Program-made: the position numbers and the translations under genes
Part shown: piece by piece, positions 36,576 through 47,079 of the stretch
Numbering within the stretch: the first letter of the stretch is position 1
How the letters are laid out: each line of letters opens with the position of its first letter
Assembly (NCBI RefSeq): GCF_014697105.1
Contig: NZ_JACJRF010000009.1
Location: forward strand, 1-64,000
Direction: 5' to 3'
Origin: Anabaena subtropica FACHB-260
GTDB lineage: Bacteria > Cyanobacteriota > Cyanobacteriia > Cyanobacteriales > Nostocaceae
DNA length: 64,000 nt
Notes under the pieces: model-generated
Told to the model about the DNA's origin: nothing
Seen by the model: the letters and a program-made list of their open reading frames with translations, nothing else
Databases searched by the model: none

Positions 36576-38903
36576 ATGTTTAAATTAACCAGGATGAATC
36601 AATTTTGGCGTTTACCTTTAAGTCTTGATTGGGGACAAAATAATCAGGGTTCGCCTTTAATGGAAGTAGAAAATTCCATTCCTTTGCGGGTATTAGTGCT
36701 GGCGTTGGTGATTACGGGAATGGTGGCTATGGATATTGCGGCTGGGACTACATTTAGTTTCTGGGCAATACCAATGAGTGTAGTTGGTACAGTTTGGGGT
36801 TATTATCATCGCCGCAAAGCCAACATTCCTGTGAAGTTTTGCATTGCAATCGGAATGTTAGTCGCACTGGGGGCTTTTTTTGGGCGATTATTTGGTGAGT
36901 TGAATGATACGCGATTAGCTTTAGCAGAGTTATTGATTCAACTGCAAGTACTCCACAGTTTTGATGTCCCGCGTCGGAAAGACTTGGGTTATTCAATTGT
37001 AATTGGGTTAATTTTATTAGGTGTAGCAGCAACTTTAAGTCAAACCCTGGCATTTGCACCTGTATTATTATTATTTTTAGCGATCGCTCTCCCCACTTTA
37101 GTGGTCAATTACCGTTCCCAATTGGGGCTAGAAAAGTCAAAAGTCAAAAGTCAAAAGTCAAAAGAAATTAAACTATCTTCTAGTTTCTCTACTTATTTTT
37201 TATTGTTTGGTGTGGTTGTTGGGTTAGGGTTGGTGGTTTTTGCCCTATTACCCAGATTCCCTGGTTATCAATTGCGGACTTTTCCTGTAAGTTCTCCTAT
37301 TGAGGTAAACCAGAGTTTTACTGGTCGCAGTATTATTAATCCTGGTTATGTCCGTCAAGGTAATGCGGATAACCAAGGTAGTGGTAATGGCGAGCAGAAT
37401 CAAAATGGTGAACCCGGAAAGGTAGATGATAGCTTTTATTACGGGTTCAATAACCAGATAAACCAAAATCTGCGGGGAGAGATGAAACCCAAGGTGGTGA
37501 TGCGGGTGCGATCACAAGCGGAGGGATTTTGGCGGGTGCTGGCTTTTGACCGTTATACAGGTAAGGGTTGGGAGATTTCCCGCAACGAGGATGTGACAAC
37601 TATTAGGCGATCGCCTTGGTCTTATCAAATTTATCTATCACCACCACCTATATCTGGTAAAACCAGGGAAGTAGTGCAGACTTACTCTGTAGTATCGGAT
37701 TTGCCTAACCTGATTCCCGCCATGTCTTATCCCAGGGAAGTTTACTTTCCCACACCGATGATCGCTGTTGACAAAGAAGGTGGGTTGCGCGCACCTGTCG
37801 GTTTATCAAAAGACCTGACTTATACGGTTATTTCTGAAGTTCCTTACCGCGATCGCAGTTTACTTGGGAAAGCTACTAACGATTATCCCCTGAATATCAA
37901 AAATTATTATCTGCAAGTTCCACCAGGAATTGCCCCCAAAGTTAAGGAACGCACCGAAGAAATTTTAGCCAACTACAACCAAAAACAAGTCGCACAATCT
38001 CAGAAAACTTTAAGTTCCAGTTACGAAAAGGCTCTTTATTTAGCGCAATACCTCAAACAAAACTATTCCATACCCGAAAATCCTTTAGGCTTACCCCATT
38101 TGGATGAAAAGGAAGATTTAGTAGAAGCTTTTTTATTCAAGCATCAAGGTGGCTACCCAGACCACTTTTCCACAGTTCTCACGGTGATGCTGCGGTCTAT
38201 TGGTATCCCAGCGCGGTTAATGGCTGGGTTTAGTGCGGGAGAATTTAACCCATTTACAGGGATGTATGTTGTGCGTAACACCGACGCTTACGCCATGACA
38301 GAAGTGTATTTCCCTAAATATGGTTGGTTTGCCTTTGACCCCATTCCCAATCATCCCCTGATTCCGCCTTCAGTTGAAGATGTACAAACTTTTAGTGTAC
38401 TGAGACAATTTTGGCAGTGGGTAGCTGGATGGTTGCCGACTCCGGTGACAGGTTTACTTAATAATATATTTGGGACATTATTTAGTTGGATTGGTAAAGC
38501 GATCGCTTGGTTTTTTGCTCTGTTTACTCAAGGTTGGTTTGGTATATTGACTGGTTTAATTGTGGGAACAACTACAGCATTTTTAAGCTGGCTAGGTTGG
38601 ACACAGTGGAAAGAATGGCGCAATCATAGCCGATTGCGTAAACTACCAGCAATGGAAAGCCTTTATCAACAAATGCTGCAATGGACGGCTAAAAAAGGTT
38701 TGGGTAAACATCCAGCCCAAACACCTTTAGAGTATGCCCAAGTATCTTATCAACATCATGGAAATACAACTGCCCAAGTTATAGATGAGATTTGCCAAGC
38801 CTATGTTAGCTGGCGGTATGGTGGTGAAAATCCTAACTTAAATCAACTGCGACGAAGATGGGAAGACATGAAAAAGGTAGGAAGCGATCGCACCTCAATT
38901 TGA
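36576..38903 (+). CDS. Membrane transglutaminase-like protein, catalytically degenerate
   Basis: About 775 aa: several N-terminal helices (about 30-235), a periplasmic/extracytoplasmic transglutaminase-core domain (about 290-600) and one or two helices near 625-680, then a cytoplasmic tail resembling DUF4129 (about 690-775). In the core, the usual GYCxHFA reads GYPDHFS (Pro528 for catalytic Cys), and DAHAWVE reads DAYAMTE (Tyr572 for His); Asp588 (FDPIP) is kept. It is therefore not expected to be active. The start is uncertain (ATG at 36576 or 36594). It follows the patU hairpin. Confidence 0.85.
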   Translation: MFKLTRMNQFWRLPLSLDWGQNNQGSPLMEVENSIPLRVLVLALVITGMVAMDIAAGTTFSFWAIPMSVVGTVWGYYHRRKANIPVKFCIAIGMLVALGAFFGRLFGELNDTRLALAELLIQLQVLHSFDVPRRKDLGYSIVIGLILLGVAATLSQTLAFAPVLLLFLAIALPTLVVNYRSQLGLEKSKVKSQKSKEIKLSSSFSTYFLLFGVVVGLGLVVFALLPRFPGYQLRTFPVSSPIEVNQSFTGRSIINPGYVRQGNADNQGSGNGEQNQNGEPGKVDDSFYYGFNNQINQNLRGEMKPKVVMRVRSQAEGFWRVLAFDRYTGKGWEISRNEDVTTIRRSPWSYQIYLSPPPISGKTREVVQTYSVVSDLPNLIPAMSYPREVYFPTPMIAVDKEGGLRAPVGLSKDLTYTVISEVPYRDRSLLGKATNDYPLNIKNYYLQVPPGIAPKVKERTEEILANYNQKQVAQSQKTLSSSYEKALYLAQYLKQNYSIPENPLGLPHLDEKEDLVEAFLFKHQGGYPDHFSTVLTVMLRSIGIPARLMAGFSAGEFNPFTGMYVVRNTDAYAMTEVYFPKYGWFAFDPIPNHPLIPPSVEDVQTFSVLRQFWQWVAGWLPTPVTGLLNNIFGTLFSWIGKAIAWFFALFTQGWFGILTGLIVGTTTAFLSWLGWTQWKEWRNHSRLRKLPAMESLYQQMLQWTAKKGLGKHPAQTPLEYAQVSYQHHGNTTAQVIDEICQAYVSWRYGGENPNLNQLRRRWEDMKKVGSDRTSI
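37132..37164 (+). repeat. Heptamer repeat (AAAAGTC)n inside a coding region
   Basis: Four AAAAGTC heptamers plus a partial unit encode KSKVKSQKSKE between two membrane helices of the transglutaminase-like protein. Total length is 33 bases, so the frame is kept. A repeat insertion in a loop is the simplest explanation. Confidence 0.8.
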
Positions 38904-39469
38904 TACTGGAATATCACGAAACCGAATCTTGGAGATTCCTTGACTTTAGAATTGGGCTATAACTTCAACTAAAGCAAGCCTATTTATAGGGGTTGGTACA
39001 TTCTCGAAAGTGATGAATGCCATTAAGCCGATGCCTTGAGTAAGATCCTGGCATACATAAGCAGTGTTATTTTTGCTGCCAAAATCAACCCTCCTAGCAG
39101 TATACTTTTAGCTTTTCAAATAGCTTAAGTTTCCCATAATCAAAAAAACTGGCAAATTGTTATCTATATTACTTACCGCAGATATTTTCCCCAAGCTTTT
39201 AATATCTTGGGGAAGAGGAAAATAATGATTAATTACTCTTAGATAGTATTTATAATACCAACTTGGCACTAGCTTTTATTAACTAGTTAGTGCCTGTGTC
39301 TTTAGGAATATTTTCAGTAAATTTGACTAATAAATAGCTAAAAAAAGCATGGTTTATATAAAAACTCAATGTGGCTAAATGTAATGCGTTGTAACTCCTA
39401 TTTTTTCGGGATAACATGAGAATACAATCCTCTTTAGCTTAGTACACCACATAAGGTGTCAGTTTTTTT
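38904..39469. other. Intergenic region of 566 bases with one hairpin
   Basis: No gene is seen. TTCCCCAAG (39187-39195) pairs with CTTGGGGAA (39206-39214) with a 10-base loop, followed by purines rather than T, so it is not a classical terminator. The promoter of remA-gmk probably lies in the last 100 bases. Confidence 0.5.
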
Positions 39470-39736
39470 ATGGAAATACAGTTAATTAATATCGGTTTCG
39501 GCAACATCGTGTCGGCTAACCGAGTAGTTGCCATTGTCAGTCCAGAATCTGCTCCTATCAAGCGGATTATCACCGATGCCAGAGACAAAAATCAATTAAT
39601 TGATGCAACTTATGGTCGCAGAACTAGGGCTGTAATTATCACCGATTCCAGCCACGTAATTTTGTCGGCGATTCAACCGGAAACGGTAGCGAATCGTTTC
39701 GTCATTTCCCGCGAACATCAGAGTGTCGAAAATTAA
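39470..39736 (+). CDS. remA: RemA/DUF370 family DNA-binding protein
   Basis: An 88-aa protein that matches the RemA (extracellular matrix regulatory, DUF370) family: [27 protein letters not shown], then [23 protein letters not shown]. In Bacillus RemA is a ring-forming DNA-binding activator of biofilm genes and lies next to gmk; here gmk follows after 186 bases, so the old linkage is kept. Its targets in cyanobacteria are not known from this sequence. Confidence 0.88.
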   Translation: MEIQLINIGFGNIVSANRVVAIVSPESAPIKRIITDARDKNQLIDATYGRRTRAVIITDSSHVILSAIQPETVANRFVISREHQSVEN

Positions 39737-39922
39737 TTGGGGAATGGAGTAAAACTCCATCCTGATTTGTACCACATCAGCAGTACTATGTGAATTAGAC
39801 AAGTTTTCTGTCACTCGTGCTACAAATTCGTTAGTTAAGGTTTGCGCTGGTAACGTAGACTAGATTAAATTACTAACTTATCTAATGAATAATGTTTCTT
39901 GATTAATTCACAGGTTTAACGG

Positions 39923-40522
39923 ATGATGCAAGTTTTATCCATCCAGAGTCGTGCTACTACCAAAGAAAGTCCGTTGTCAGGCAAGCTGATTGTTTTAACC
40001 GGGCCTAGTGGGGTCGGTAAAGGTACTTTAATGCGATCGCTCCTCCAGCGTCATCCGGAACTCTATTACTCTGTATCTGCCACAACTCGCGCCCCTCGTC
40101 CTGGGGAAATCGATGGCAAAAACTATTACTTTATTAGCCGCAGTAAGTTTGAACAATTGCTTGCCCAAGGGGAATTTCTAGAATCGGCAGAATTTGCGGG
40201 TAACTATTATGGCACTCCTCGTGAAGCTGTGCTTAACCAAGTTCAATCTGGTCAGTTAGTTGTGCTGGAAATTGAGCTAGAAGGAGCGAGACAAGTTCGT
40301 ACTTCCTTCCCTGAAGCCCTGAGTATTTTTATTCTGCCGCCTTCCTTTGAAGAGTTGGAAAACCGGATTCGGGGACGTGGACAGGATTCAGAGGAAGCGA
40401 TCGCTCGTCGCTTACAGCGTGCCAAAGAAGAGATTCAAGCTGCGGATGAATTTGACCTTCAAATCGTCAATGACGATTTTGAAACGGCACTCAATGCGAT
40501 CGAAGCTGCTTTATTTGGATAA
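39923..40522 (+). CDS. gmk: Guanylate kinase
   Basis: Phosphorylates GMP to GDP. 199 aa. The P-loop GPSGVGKGT is near residues 27-35, and [19 protein letters not shown] is the GMP-binding region. ATG at 39923 gives a 16-residue extension before the usual family start ([14 protein letters not shown]). A strong terminator follows. It is downstream of remA on the same strand. Confidence 0.95.
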   Translation: MMQVLSIQSRATTKESPLSGKLIVLTGPSGVGKGTLMRSLLQRHPELYYSVSATTRAPRPGEIDGKNYYFISRSKFEQLLAQGEFLESAEFAGNYYGTPREAVLNQVQSGQLVVLEIELEGARQVRTSFPEALSIFILPPSFEELENRIRGRGQDSEEAIARRLQRAKEEIQAADEFDLQIVNDDFETALNAIEAALFG

Positions 40523-40576
40523 TAAATATCCTGTAAAATACCAACCAAGCATTTTATATACCAAATAAATATAACT

Positions 40577-40618
40577 AAGGACACATAAAGAAAACCATGA
40601 TCTTCTTTATGTGTCCTT
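40577..40618 (+). terminator. Strong intrinsic terminator after gmk
   Basis: AAGGACACATAAAGAA (40577-40592) pairs perfectly over 16 bases with TTCTTTATGTGTCCTT (40603-40618), 10-base loop, followed by TAGTTTT. Confidence 0.88.
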
Positions 40619-40725
40619 TAGTTTTGCAGTTAATGAGGATTCTATCTTACAATCAACAATTACCAATCCCTAATACAAGGGAAAACCTCAGCAATGCAGT
40701 GGTTACCCAATTATCAGAAAGCAAA

Positions 40726-41244
40726 CTAGCCCACTAGACCTTGAATTAAAGCAAGATTACTAGTCAAAAAGTAAGCGACTACTGCGCCACCAATACCACC
40801 AATTAAGAAAGCACTGGCGAAATTGTTCCAGCCTTCTTTAGATTGGAAAGCATCTGGGGGATTAGGTACAGTAACACTAGCAAGAGCCTTGGGTGGATTG
40901 CTGTTAGCGTAAAGAGAAAGAGCAAGAGTGAAAAGTACAACTAAGCCAATAGCACTTAGTAATCCAGCGAGGTTGGCATTAGCTGCATCCCGCAGTGGAC
41001 CTAATTTAGCGAAAGGTCCAAATAGAAAGTAACCATGAGCCATACCGACTTCTAATCCACGTCTAAAAGGAGTTAGACCTGGGCGATAAGCAGGTAAGTT
41101 ATTAATGAACCACTTAATTAAGGGAGAAGAATTAACCGGGGTTTCTAAGTTGCCCCATTGAGGATCACGTCCTGCTGGAAAAACTACTTCCCGATTTCTG
41201 GGGTCACTAGCGAGGTTTTTTGATGCGTCTACTGCTTGCGCCAT
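40726..41244 (-). CDS. psaL: Photosystem I reaction centre subunit XI (PsaL)
   Basis: Thylakoid subunit needed to form photosystem I trimers or tetramers. 172 aa with two to three hydrophobic helices (about 80-105, 140-165). The N-terminal part (NREVVFPAGRDPQWGNLETP) and the TPFRRGLEVGMAHGYFLFGPF motif are typical. It is transcribed on the same strand as psaF-psaJ but with its own upstream region and a hairpin (41364-41394) in between. I found no psaI beside it. Confidence 0.96.
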   Translation of the reverse strand: MAQAVDASKNLASDPRNREVVFPAGRDPQWGNLETPVNSSPLIKWFINNLPAYRPGLTPFRRGLEVGMAHGYFLFGPFAKLGPLRDAANANLAGLLSAIGLVVLFTLALSLYANSNPPKALASVTVPNPPDAFQSKEGWNNFASAFLIGGIGGAVVAYFLTSNLALIQGLVG

Positions 41245-41363
41245 ATTTTATGTTTGCCTCAAAAATACAATGGTGGCATTTTTATATTAATAATAATTGT
41301 AGCCAAAGGTGTTTTTTATTCGAGAAGTTTAGAAAAATTAATTTAGATTACTTAAAAGTATAA

Positions 41364-41394
41364 AACTCGCAAGCTAAAATTAGCTTTACGAGTT
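41364..41394 (-). terminator. Hairpin after psaF-psaJ
   Basis: AACTCG and AAGCTAA (41364-41377) face TTAGCTT and CGAGTT (41380-41394), interrupted by a small internal loop. It lies about 125 bases downstream of psaJ on the minus strand and probably ends the psaFJ transcript. Confidence 0.6.
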
Positions 41395-41517
41395 ACGAAA
41401 AATGATTTTCAATGCCTATTTGGAGTGATAATTACACCTAATTAAATTAAGGAAATTAACCACACTACATTAGGCAAAAAATAATAGTTTAATCGGTCTT
41501 AAAATTCCGATTTCAAC

Positions 41518-41667
41518 TTATGGTAGGGGATGGAAAAGTAGGTCTGGGAAAAAGCGATTGAATTCAATCAAAATCCCGGCTGTGATGGTCAACCAGATAG
41601 TAGCAGCTACAGGTGCTGTGGTAATAAACTTAAGTAAGTAGCTAGATTGGTCAGCTTTGTCTGCCAT
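41518..41667 (-). CDS. psaJ: Photosystem I subunit IX (PsaJ)
   Basis: A 49-aa single-helix thylakoid protein: [15 protein letters not shown], a membrane helix (about 17-34), then [15 protein letters not shown], the conserved PsaJ C-terminus. It stabilises PsaF in photosystem I. It lies 37 bases after psaF on the same strand, the usual psaF-psaJ operon. Confidence 0.95.
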   Translation of the reverse strand: MADKADQSSYLLKFITTAPVAATIWLTITAGILIEFNRFFPDLLFHPLP

Positions 41668-41704
41668 GATTTATTCTCCAAACAATTTAATTGATTAGGT
41701 GGAA

Positions 41705-42199
41705 TTAGCGGGGAGAAACAGTAATTTCAGAGTCCTTAGCGGTTAATTCACCAGAAAGGAGTTCTTTGACTGCGGCTGCTGGCCAAGCAAAACCACTGGC
41801 GATAATGGGTAGTGCAATACCCAAATCGATTTGGATCTCTTTTTGTTCAGTATCTGAGTCCTTTTTGATTGCTTGTAGGTAAGCACGACCTACCCAACCA
41901 ATCCAACCGGCAATATAGAGGAACAGAATGCTGGGAATCAGGAAATCACCAGCTTTATCAAGACGACCATCGACAATCAAGTGGGGATAACCTTCTGGCC
42001 CACAAAGTTCCTGAGCATAACGCTCAAAACGTTTTTGACCTGATTGGGGATCAGCCGTAGTGTTACGGGCATTTTTTGCCAATGCTTGAAATGCAGGATT
42101 TTCTGCACAAGGTGTCAGATTAGCTCCCAAGGCTTTAGCTGGGGGAGCGAAACTGAATGACAGACAAATCACTAAAATCAAAGCAAACAATCGACGCAT
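41705..42199 (-). CDS. psaF: Photosystem I reaction centre subunit III (PsaF)
   Basis: Plastocyanin/cytochrome c6-side subunit. The ATG at 42199 ([17 protein letters not shown]) is chosen because it starts a lumen-targeting signal peptide and has AAGGAAAC upstream; the frame is open 21 codons further. The precursor is 164 aa, mature from about residue 24 (LGANLTPC). Two Cys (about 31, 62) and a hydrophobic C-terminal helix are typical. Confidence 0.95.
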   Translation of the reverse strand: MRRLFALILVICLSFSFAPPAKALGANLTPCAENPAFQALAKNARNTTADPQSGQKRFERYAQELCGPEGYPHLIVDGRLDKAGDFLIPSILFLYIAGWIGWVGRAYLQAIKKDSDTEQKEIQIDLGIALPIIASGFAWPAAAVKELLSGELTAKDSEITVSPR

Positions 42200-42365
42200 G
42201 GATTTGTTTCCTTTTATTACACAAGAAAAAGTTTTTTGTACAAAACGAAGCGGCTTGTACATTTTTGATTTGCTTAACTAGCAAGTCATCATACTCTTGC
42301 GCGGGAATCGAGTAAAGTTTAAGTAAATAAAAGTTAAAGCTTCTCAAACAAATCTTTAGAGAGGG

Positions 42366-42470
42366 CTGAGTACTGAGTGGCAAGTGCTGAGTAAAATTTT
42401 CTAATTATTAAAGAAAATTATTTTAGACCTCATACCCGAAAACTCAGGACTCAGGACTCCGCACTCATTA
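42366..42470. repeat. STRR heptamers upstream of tsaD
   Basis: GAGTACT/GAGTGCT-type and GGACTCA-type heptamers occur twice, at 42366-42392 and 42441-42470, in opposite orientation: the pair can form a weak stem. The second lies just upstream of tsaD. Confidence 0.6.
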
Positions 42471-42483
42471 CTTCTTCGTAGCA

Positions 42484-43524
42484 ATGACAACTGTTTTAGC
42501 AATCGAAACCAGCTGTGATGAAACTGCCGTGGCAATTGTAAACAATCGTCAAGTTTTGAGTAGTATCATAGCCTCGCAAATTCCCGTCCATCAGCAGTAT
42601 GGTGGGGTAGTACCAGAGGTAGCCTCACGAGCGCACTTGGAAACGATAAATGACGCGATCGCCCAAGCAATGGATCAAGCTCAACTAGATTGGGATAAAA
42701 TTGATGCGATCGCAGCCACTTGTGCGCCTGGACTTGTAGGAGCGCTGTTAGTGGGGCTAACTGCTGCCAAAACTTTAGCAATTCTGCACAATAAACCATT
42801 TTTGGGAGTTCATCACCTCGAAGGTCACATCTACGCGACTTATTTGAGTGAGCCAACTTTAGATCCCCCTTTTCTTAGCTTACTGGTTTCTGGGGGACAT
42901 ACAAGCTTAATTTACGTTAAGGAATGTGGCAATTATGAAACTCTAGGTGAAACTCGTGATGATGCTGCGGGGGAAGCCTTTGATAAAGTAGCTAGGCTAT
43001 TGAAGTTGGGTTATCCCGGTGGCCCAGTCATCGACAAACTAGCCCAAACAGGCGATCCCCAAGCCTTTGCCTTACCAGAAGGAAAAGTTTCCCTAGCCGG
43101 TGGGGGATACCATCGCTATGACGGCAGTTTTAGCGGCTTAAAGACGGCTGTACTGCGTTTAGTGCAGCAATTAGAGAAAGATGGAGACTCACTACCAATA
43201 GAGGACATTGCGGCCAGCTTCCAGGCAACCGTAGCCAAAGCATTAACCAAAAGAGCGATCGCCTGTGCCTTAGACTATGGATTAGATACCATTGCCGTAG
43301 GTGGAGGAGTAGCCGCTAACAGTGGCTTGAGACAACACTTACAAACAGCAGTAAGCGCCAATAACCTCCGCGTCCTCTTCCCACCCTTGAAATTTTGTAC
43401 CGACAACGCCGCCATGATAGCCTGCGCCGCCGCCGACCATTTATCACGCGGACACACCTCATCTCTAACTCTAGGCGTAGAGTCCCGCCTAAATCTGAGC
43501 CAAGTTATGAAGTTATATAGTTAA
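42484..43524 (+). CDS. tsaD: tRNA N6-adenosine threonylcarbamoyltransferase TsaD
   Basis: Transfers threonylcarbamoyl to A37 of ANN-decoding tRNAs (t6A). 346 aa. The metal motif is His111-Leu-Glu-Gly-His115 ([10 protein letters not shown]), and the ASKHA-type nucleotide-binding pattern starts [15 protein letters not shown]. The [11 protein letters not shown] motif is also present. The partner that makes the threonylcarbamoyl-AMP (TsaC) is encoded at 49096 in this window. Its stop is followed directly by STRR heptamers. Confidence 0.96.
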   Translation: MTTVLAIETSCDETAVAIVNNRQVLSSIIASQIPVHQQYGGVVPEVASRAHLETINDAIAQAMDQAQLDWDKIDAIAATCAPGLVGALLVGLTAAKTLAILHNKPFLGVHHLEGHIYATYLSEPTLDPPFLSLLVSGGHTSLIYVKECGNYETLGETRDDAAGEAFDKVARLLKLGYPGGPVIDKLAQTGDPQAFALPEGKVSLAGGGYHRYDGSFSGLKTAVLRLVQQLEKDGDSLPIEDIAASFQATVAKALTKRAIACALDYGLDTIAVGGGVAANSGLRQHLQTAVSANNLRVLFPPLKFCTDNAAMIACAAADHLSRGHTSSLTLGVESRLNLSQVMKLYS

Positions 43525-43525
43525 T

Positions 43526-43597
43526 TGTCAGTTGCCCATAGACAAAACCTCTATGTTTAACCGTTGGCTATTGACTACTGACCACTGACAATTTCCC
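43526..43597. repeat. STRR heptamers between tsaD and the alpha/beta hydrolase gene
   Basis: TTGTCAG and TTGACTA/CTGACCA-type heptamers fill the gap between these converging genes. The last six codons of the hydrolase (Ile-Val-Ser-Gly-Gln-stop) are made from the repeat. Confidence 0.65.
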
Positions 43598-44486
43598 GAA
43601 TATGATTCGCAACCGCATCTGGCTGTTCTAACATTGCCAAGTGTCCACAATCAGGAATTTCAATCACGTTCTCACCACAGTATTGAAAAAGCCGATGGAA
43701 ACTGGCTAAATGACGAACATACTTGGGTTCCATCACCTTATCGTCAGTACCAGCCAAAAAATAAACTGGCTGCTTTAACTGAGATACTAACTTTGGTAAT
43801 CTGTTCACTTCTTCCTCTGTGGTGGAGTCTAGCAAAGCTCCCAAGGCTGCTTCCGGGTCAGCTACAACAAAATCTATTACACGTTGACGCGCCCATTGGC
43901 GATCCAAAGGACGAGATACACTCGCTCTAGTAAAAAGTAAATCAATGAGAGGCAACTGAGATAACCAACGTGGACGGACTTGTAAAAATCGTTGCCCGGC
44001 TACACGGAACTGTTCAAAAGCTTCTTTGAGATAAATACCGCCACCTGCATTGATACAAATGACACCCTTAATCCGTTCAGGAATTTGAGCAGATGCCCAT
44101 AAAGCGATCGTACCTCCCAATGAATGACCAACAAGCCAAGCACTGGTAATATTTAGCTGTTCCAATAGGGCTGCCAAATCTTGAGCATAAGCAGATGGTG
44201 TATGGAGAGAATCAAAAGATGAACTAATATCTTGAAGAGACTGAGCAGATAGATTGACACAACTTGATTCTCGATAAAAATCAGTTTCTATTTGTGACTG
44301 AGACTCTCCAAAACCTCGTAAATCATAAGACAAACACTGCAAATCGACTGACAACCGGGAAATCACAGGTTGCCAGTATCCACGGCTATTGAGCCAACCG
44401 TGAATAAATACTAAAGCGTCGGGGCAGGATGTGGGGGCTGTCAGCTCGTATGCGTGTGGAAAGCCCAAGATTTCAATAGTTGCCAT
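43575..44486 (-). CDS. Alpha/beta-fold hydrolase
   Basis: 303 aa, with lid region. The oxyanion motif is FIHGWLNSRGYW, the nucleophile elbow LVGHSLGGTIAL, the acid probably Asp in FLAGTDDKVM, the base His in PDCGHLAMLEQPD. There is no signal peptide. The substrate cannot be read from the sequence; related proteins include esterases and hydrolases of small metabolites. The C-terminal codons overlap STRR repeats. Confidence 0.85.
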   Translation of the reverse strand: MATIEILGFPHAYELTAPTSCPDALVFIHGWLNSRGYWQPVISRLSVDLQCLSYDLRGFGESQSQIETDFYRESSCVNLSAQSLQDISSSFDSLHTPSAYAQDLAALLEQLNITSAWLVGHSLGGTIALWASAQIPERIKGVICINAGGGIYLKEAFEQFRVAGQRFLQVRPRWLSQLPLIDLLFTRASVSRPLDRQWARQRVIDFVVADPEAALGALLDSTTEEEVNRLPKLVSQLKQPVYFLAGTDDKVMEPKYVRHLASFHRLFQYCGENVIEIPDCGHLAMLEQPDAVANHIREIVSGQ

Positions 44487-44614
44487 ATTTATATCGTAAC
44501 CCTAAGAGTGGATACGACTAAATAAGCAATTAAAAATTCAAAATAAAAATATTAGAGGTTGGAGGCTGGAGGTTAGAAAGTATATTTATTTCACTTAGTC
44601 CCCAATCCCCAGCC

Positions 44615-45334
44615 CTACTTTCCTAACAATCTTTGGCGTACCCCTTCAGCAATTTTGTGTCCCAGATACTCAGGTATGAGGCTTTCATTTGGCCCCAATA
44701 AATAGAGAATCAGTCTAGTACGTCCACGCCAAACTAGTAAATTGGCATTCACCACTAGTAGGTCTTCTTGCCAAATAGCGTACATCACTTTGTAAAACAA
44801 TCCTGGTTGATTATCAGCCTCAATCACCAAAGCGGGAAGATGGAAAACCGGATCAACATAGAATTCAGTCTGTACTTGTTCTAGACCAACGTCTAAGTTG
44901 AATTCTACAGCCAACATCTCTTCTACCTCAAACCGCCCTCCCAAAGCCTCACGAATGGCACGGCAGACGTTTTCTGCGGTTTTCTCCGTCAAGGCTTTGC
45001 TACCACGCGATACCAAAAGTTTGATAAAAACTAACATCGGTGGTCTAATCTGCCCATAGAGGCTCAAACCATGAATGGTTAATCCGTAAGCTGCTAGCAC
45101 GCCGAAAATGTCACTGAGAAGAAATGACTGATTGCGGTAGGCAAAATGCAGCGCACTTTTACTACCTTCCGGCTTCAACTCAATTACTGCACGTCTGGTT
45201 TTATAGAGACGATAAGCTAGCCGTAAATTTTGCAGTTGAATCTCACTGCTGACAAATTGTTCATAAAACTGGGGAAACGCTCGGTTAAAGCGCTTTAGAA
45301 GTTCCAGTGTCGAAGATTTTAAACCAGAAGCCAT
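44615..45334 (-). CDS. ACT-domain regulatory protein, GlnD-like C-terminal fold
   Basis: 239 aa. Two ACT-like modules: about 70-125 (FLLSDIFGVLAAYGLTIHGLS) and about 165-225 (PALVIEADNQPGLFYKVMYA, then VVNANLLVWRGRTRLILYLLG). Such tandem ACT domains bind amino acids and appear at the end of GlnD uridylyltransferase, but the catalytic domain is absent. It is probably a stand-alone sensor of unknown ligand. An intergenic stretch with purine repeats follows at its 5' side. Confidence 0.75.
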   Translation of the reverse strand: MASGLKSSTLELLKRFNRAFPQFYEQFVSSEIQLQNLRLAYRLYKTRRAVIELKPEGSKSALHFAYRNQSFLLSDIFGVLAAYGLTIHGLSLYGQIRPPMLVFIKLLVSRGSKALTEKTAENVCRAIREALGGRFEVEEMLAVEFNLDVGLEQVQTEFYVDPVFHLPALVIEADNQPGLFYKVMYAIWQEDLLVVNANLLVWRGRTRLILYLLGPNESLIPEYLGHKIAEGVRQRLLGK

Positions 45335-46270
<936 letters not shown>

Positions 46271-46348
46271 ATTTTATAAGGAAATAAACATAGCCAATGG
46301 CAAAAAAATCAGCTATAATGGGTAAAGCTTGTGTGAGTAAAGCTAAAT

Positions 46349-46422
46349 CGGGATGTAGCGCAGCTTGGTAGCGCGCCTGCTTTGGGAGCAGGATGCCGCA
46401 GGTTCAAATCCTGTCATCCCGA
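46349..46422 (+). tRNA. trnP-UGG: tRNA-Pro (UGG)
   Basis: 74 bases. The acceptor CGGGATG pairs with CATCCCG; the D arm contains GCGC...GCGC; the anticodon stem CCTGC/GCAGG encloses the loop TTTGGGA with anticodon TGG; the T arm has GGTTCAAATCC. The CCA end is not encoded. Confidence 0.96.
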
Positions 46423-46443
46423 TTCAAATTGATTAGTTGTAAG

Positions 46444-46481
46444 AAAAACCCACATCCTTGAAAATTAGGATATGGGTTTTT
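46444..46481 (+). terminator. Terminator after tRNA-Pro
   Basis: AAAAACCCACATCCT (46444-46458) pairs with AGGATATGGGTTTTT (46467-46481), one mismatch, ending in a T run. It lies 22 bases after the tRNA. Confidence 0.85.
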
Positions 46482-46673
46482 CTTATGAAATTAATCAGAA
46501 AAATTATAATTTTCTATAAAAACACTGCATTAATATGGAAAAATGCTATTTTCATCTGTGTTTGTACTGAAGATTTGAATTTGAATATTCTATATGTATA
46601 GCTGAATAAAGAATAATTACAAACAAATTTCTTATAAAAGGAAATTCTCAAAAATAAATACATATGTATAAAA

Positions 46674-46820
46674 TCAAGCAGTTAATAATCCAGCAGTAGG
46701 AGGAACGATTAGCTGTTGAACAACGTCACCATATTTGGATAAGGGCAATAAAATGGCATTGACCGTATTTACAAACACGCGAAAGTTTTTTGCCCAGTGA
46801 CCGCTATATTTAATAGGCAT
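46674..46820 (-). CDS. Small ORF (48 aa) of unknown function
   Basis: An open frame missed by length cut-offs. From ATG at 46820 to TGA at 46674-46676 it encodes 48 aa beginning MPIKYSGHWAKNFRVFVNTV and ending VPPTAGLLTA. It has a hydrophobic central part (about 22-40) and basic, aromatic N-terminal residues, so it may bind membranes. Codon composition looks protein-like in an otherwise AT-rich gap. No good Shine-Dalgarno sequence is seen. I do not recognise the family. Confidence 0.55.
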   Translation of the reverse strand: MPIKYSGHWAKNFRVFVNTVNAILLPLSKYGDVVQQLIVPPTAGLLTA

Positions 46821-47079
46821 CTACATGAATGTGTAGTGAATAGTCAAGAAAAAGTGAGAAAAGCATAACGAAGAGTACAGTCAATAAGTCGCAACGACAC
46901 GAAAACTATCCTTGAGAGTTTGAAAATTTCAAGCTTTAAGAGTAGATTAGGAGCATTTAACCACTACCACAACTTTTTCTCATTTCCCAAAGATTGATAT
47001 ATAACTAAGACGAGTTGGTGACTTGTAAATCCAACAATTTGTCTAACTGAAATTGAACACGTTGATGCGAGGAAGACTC

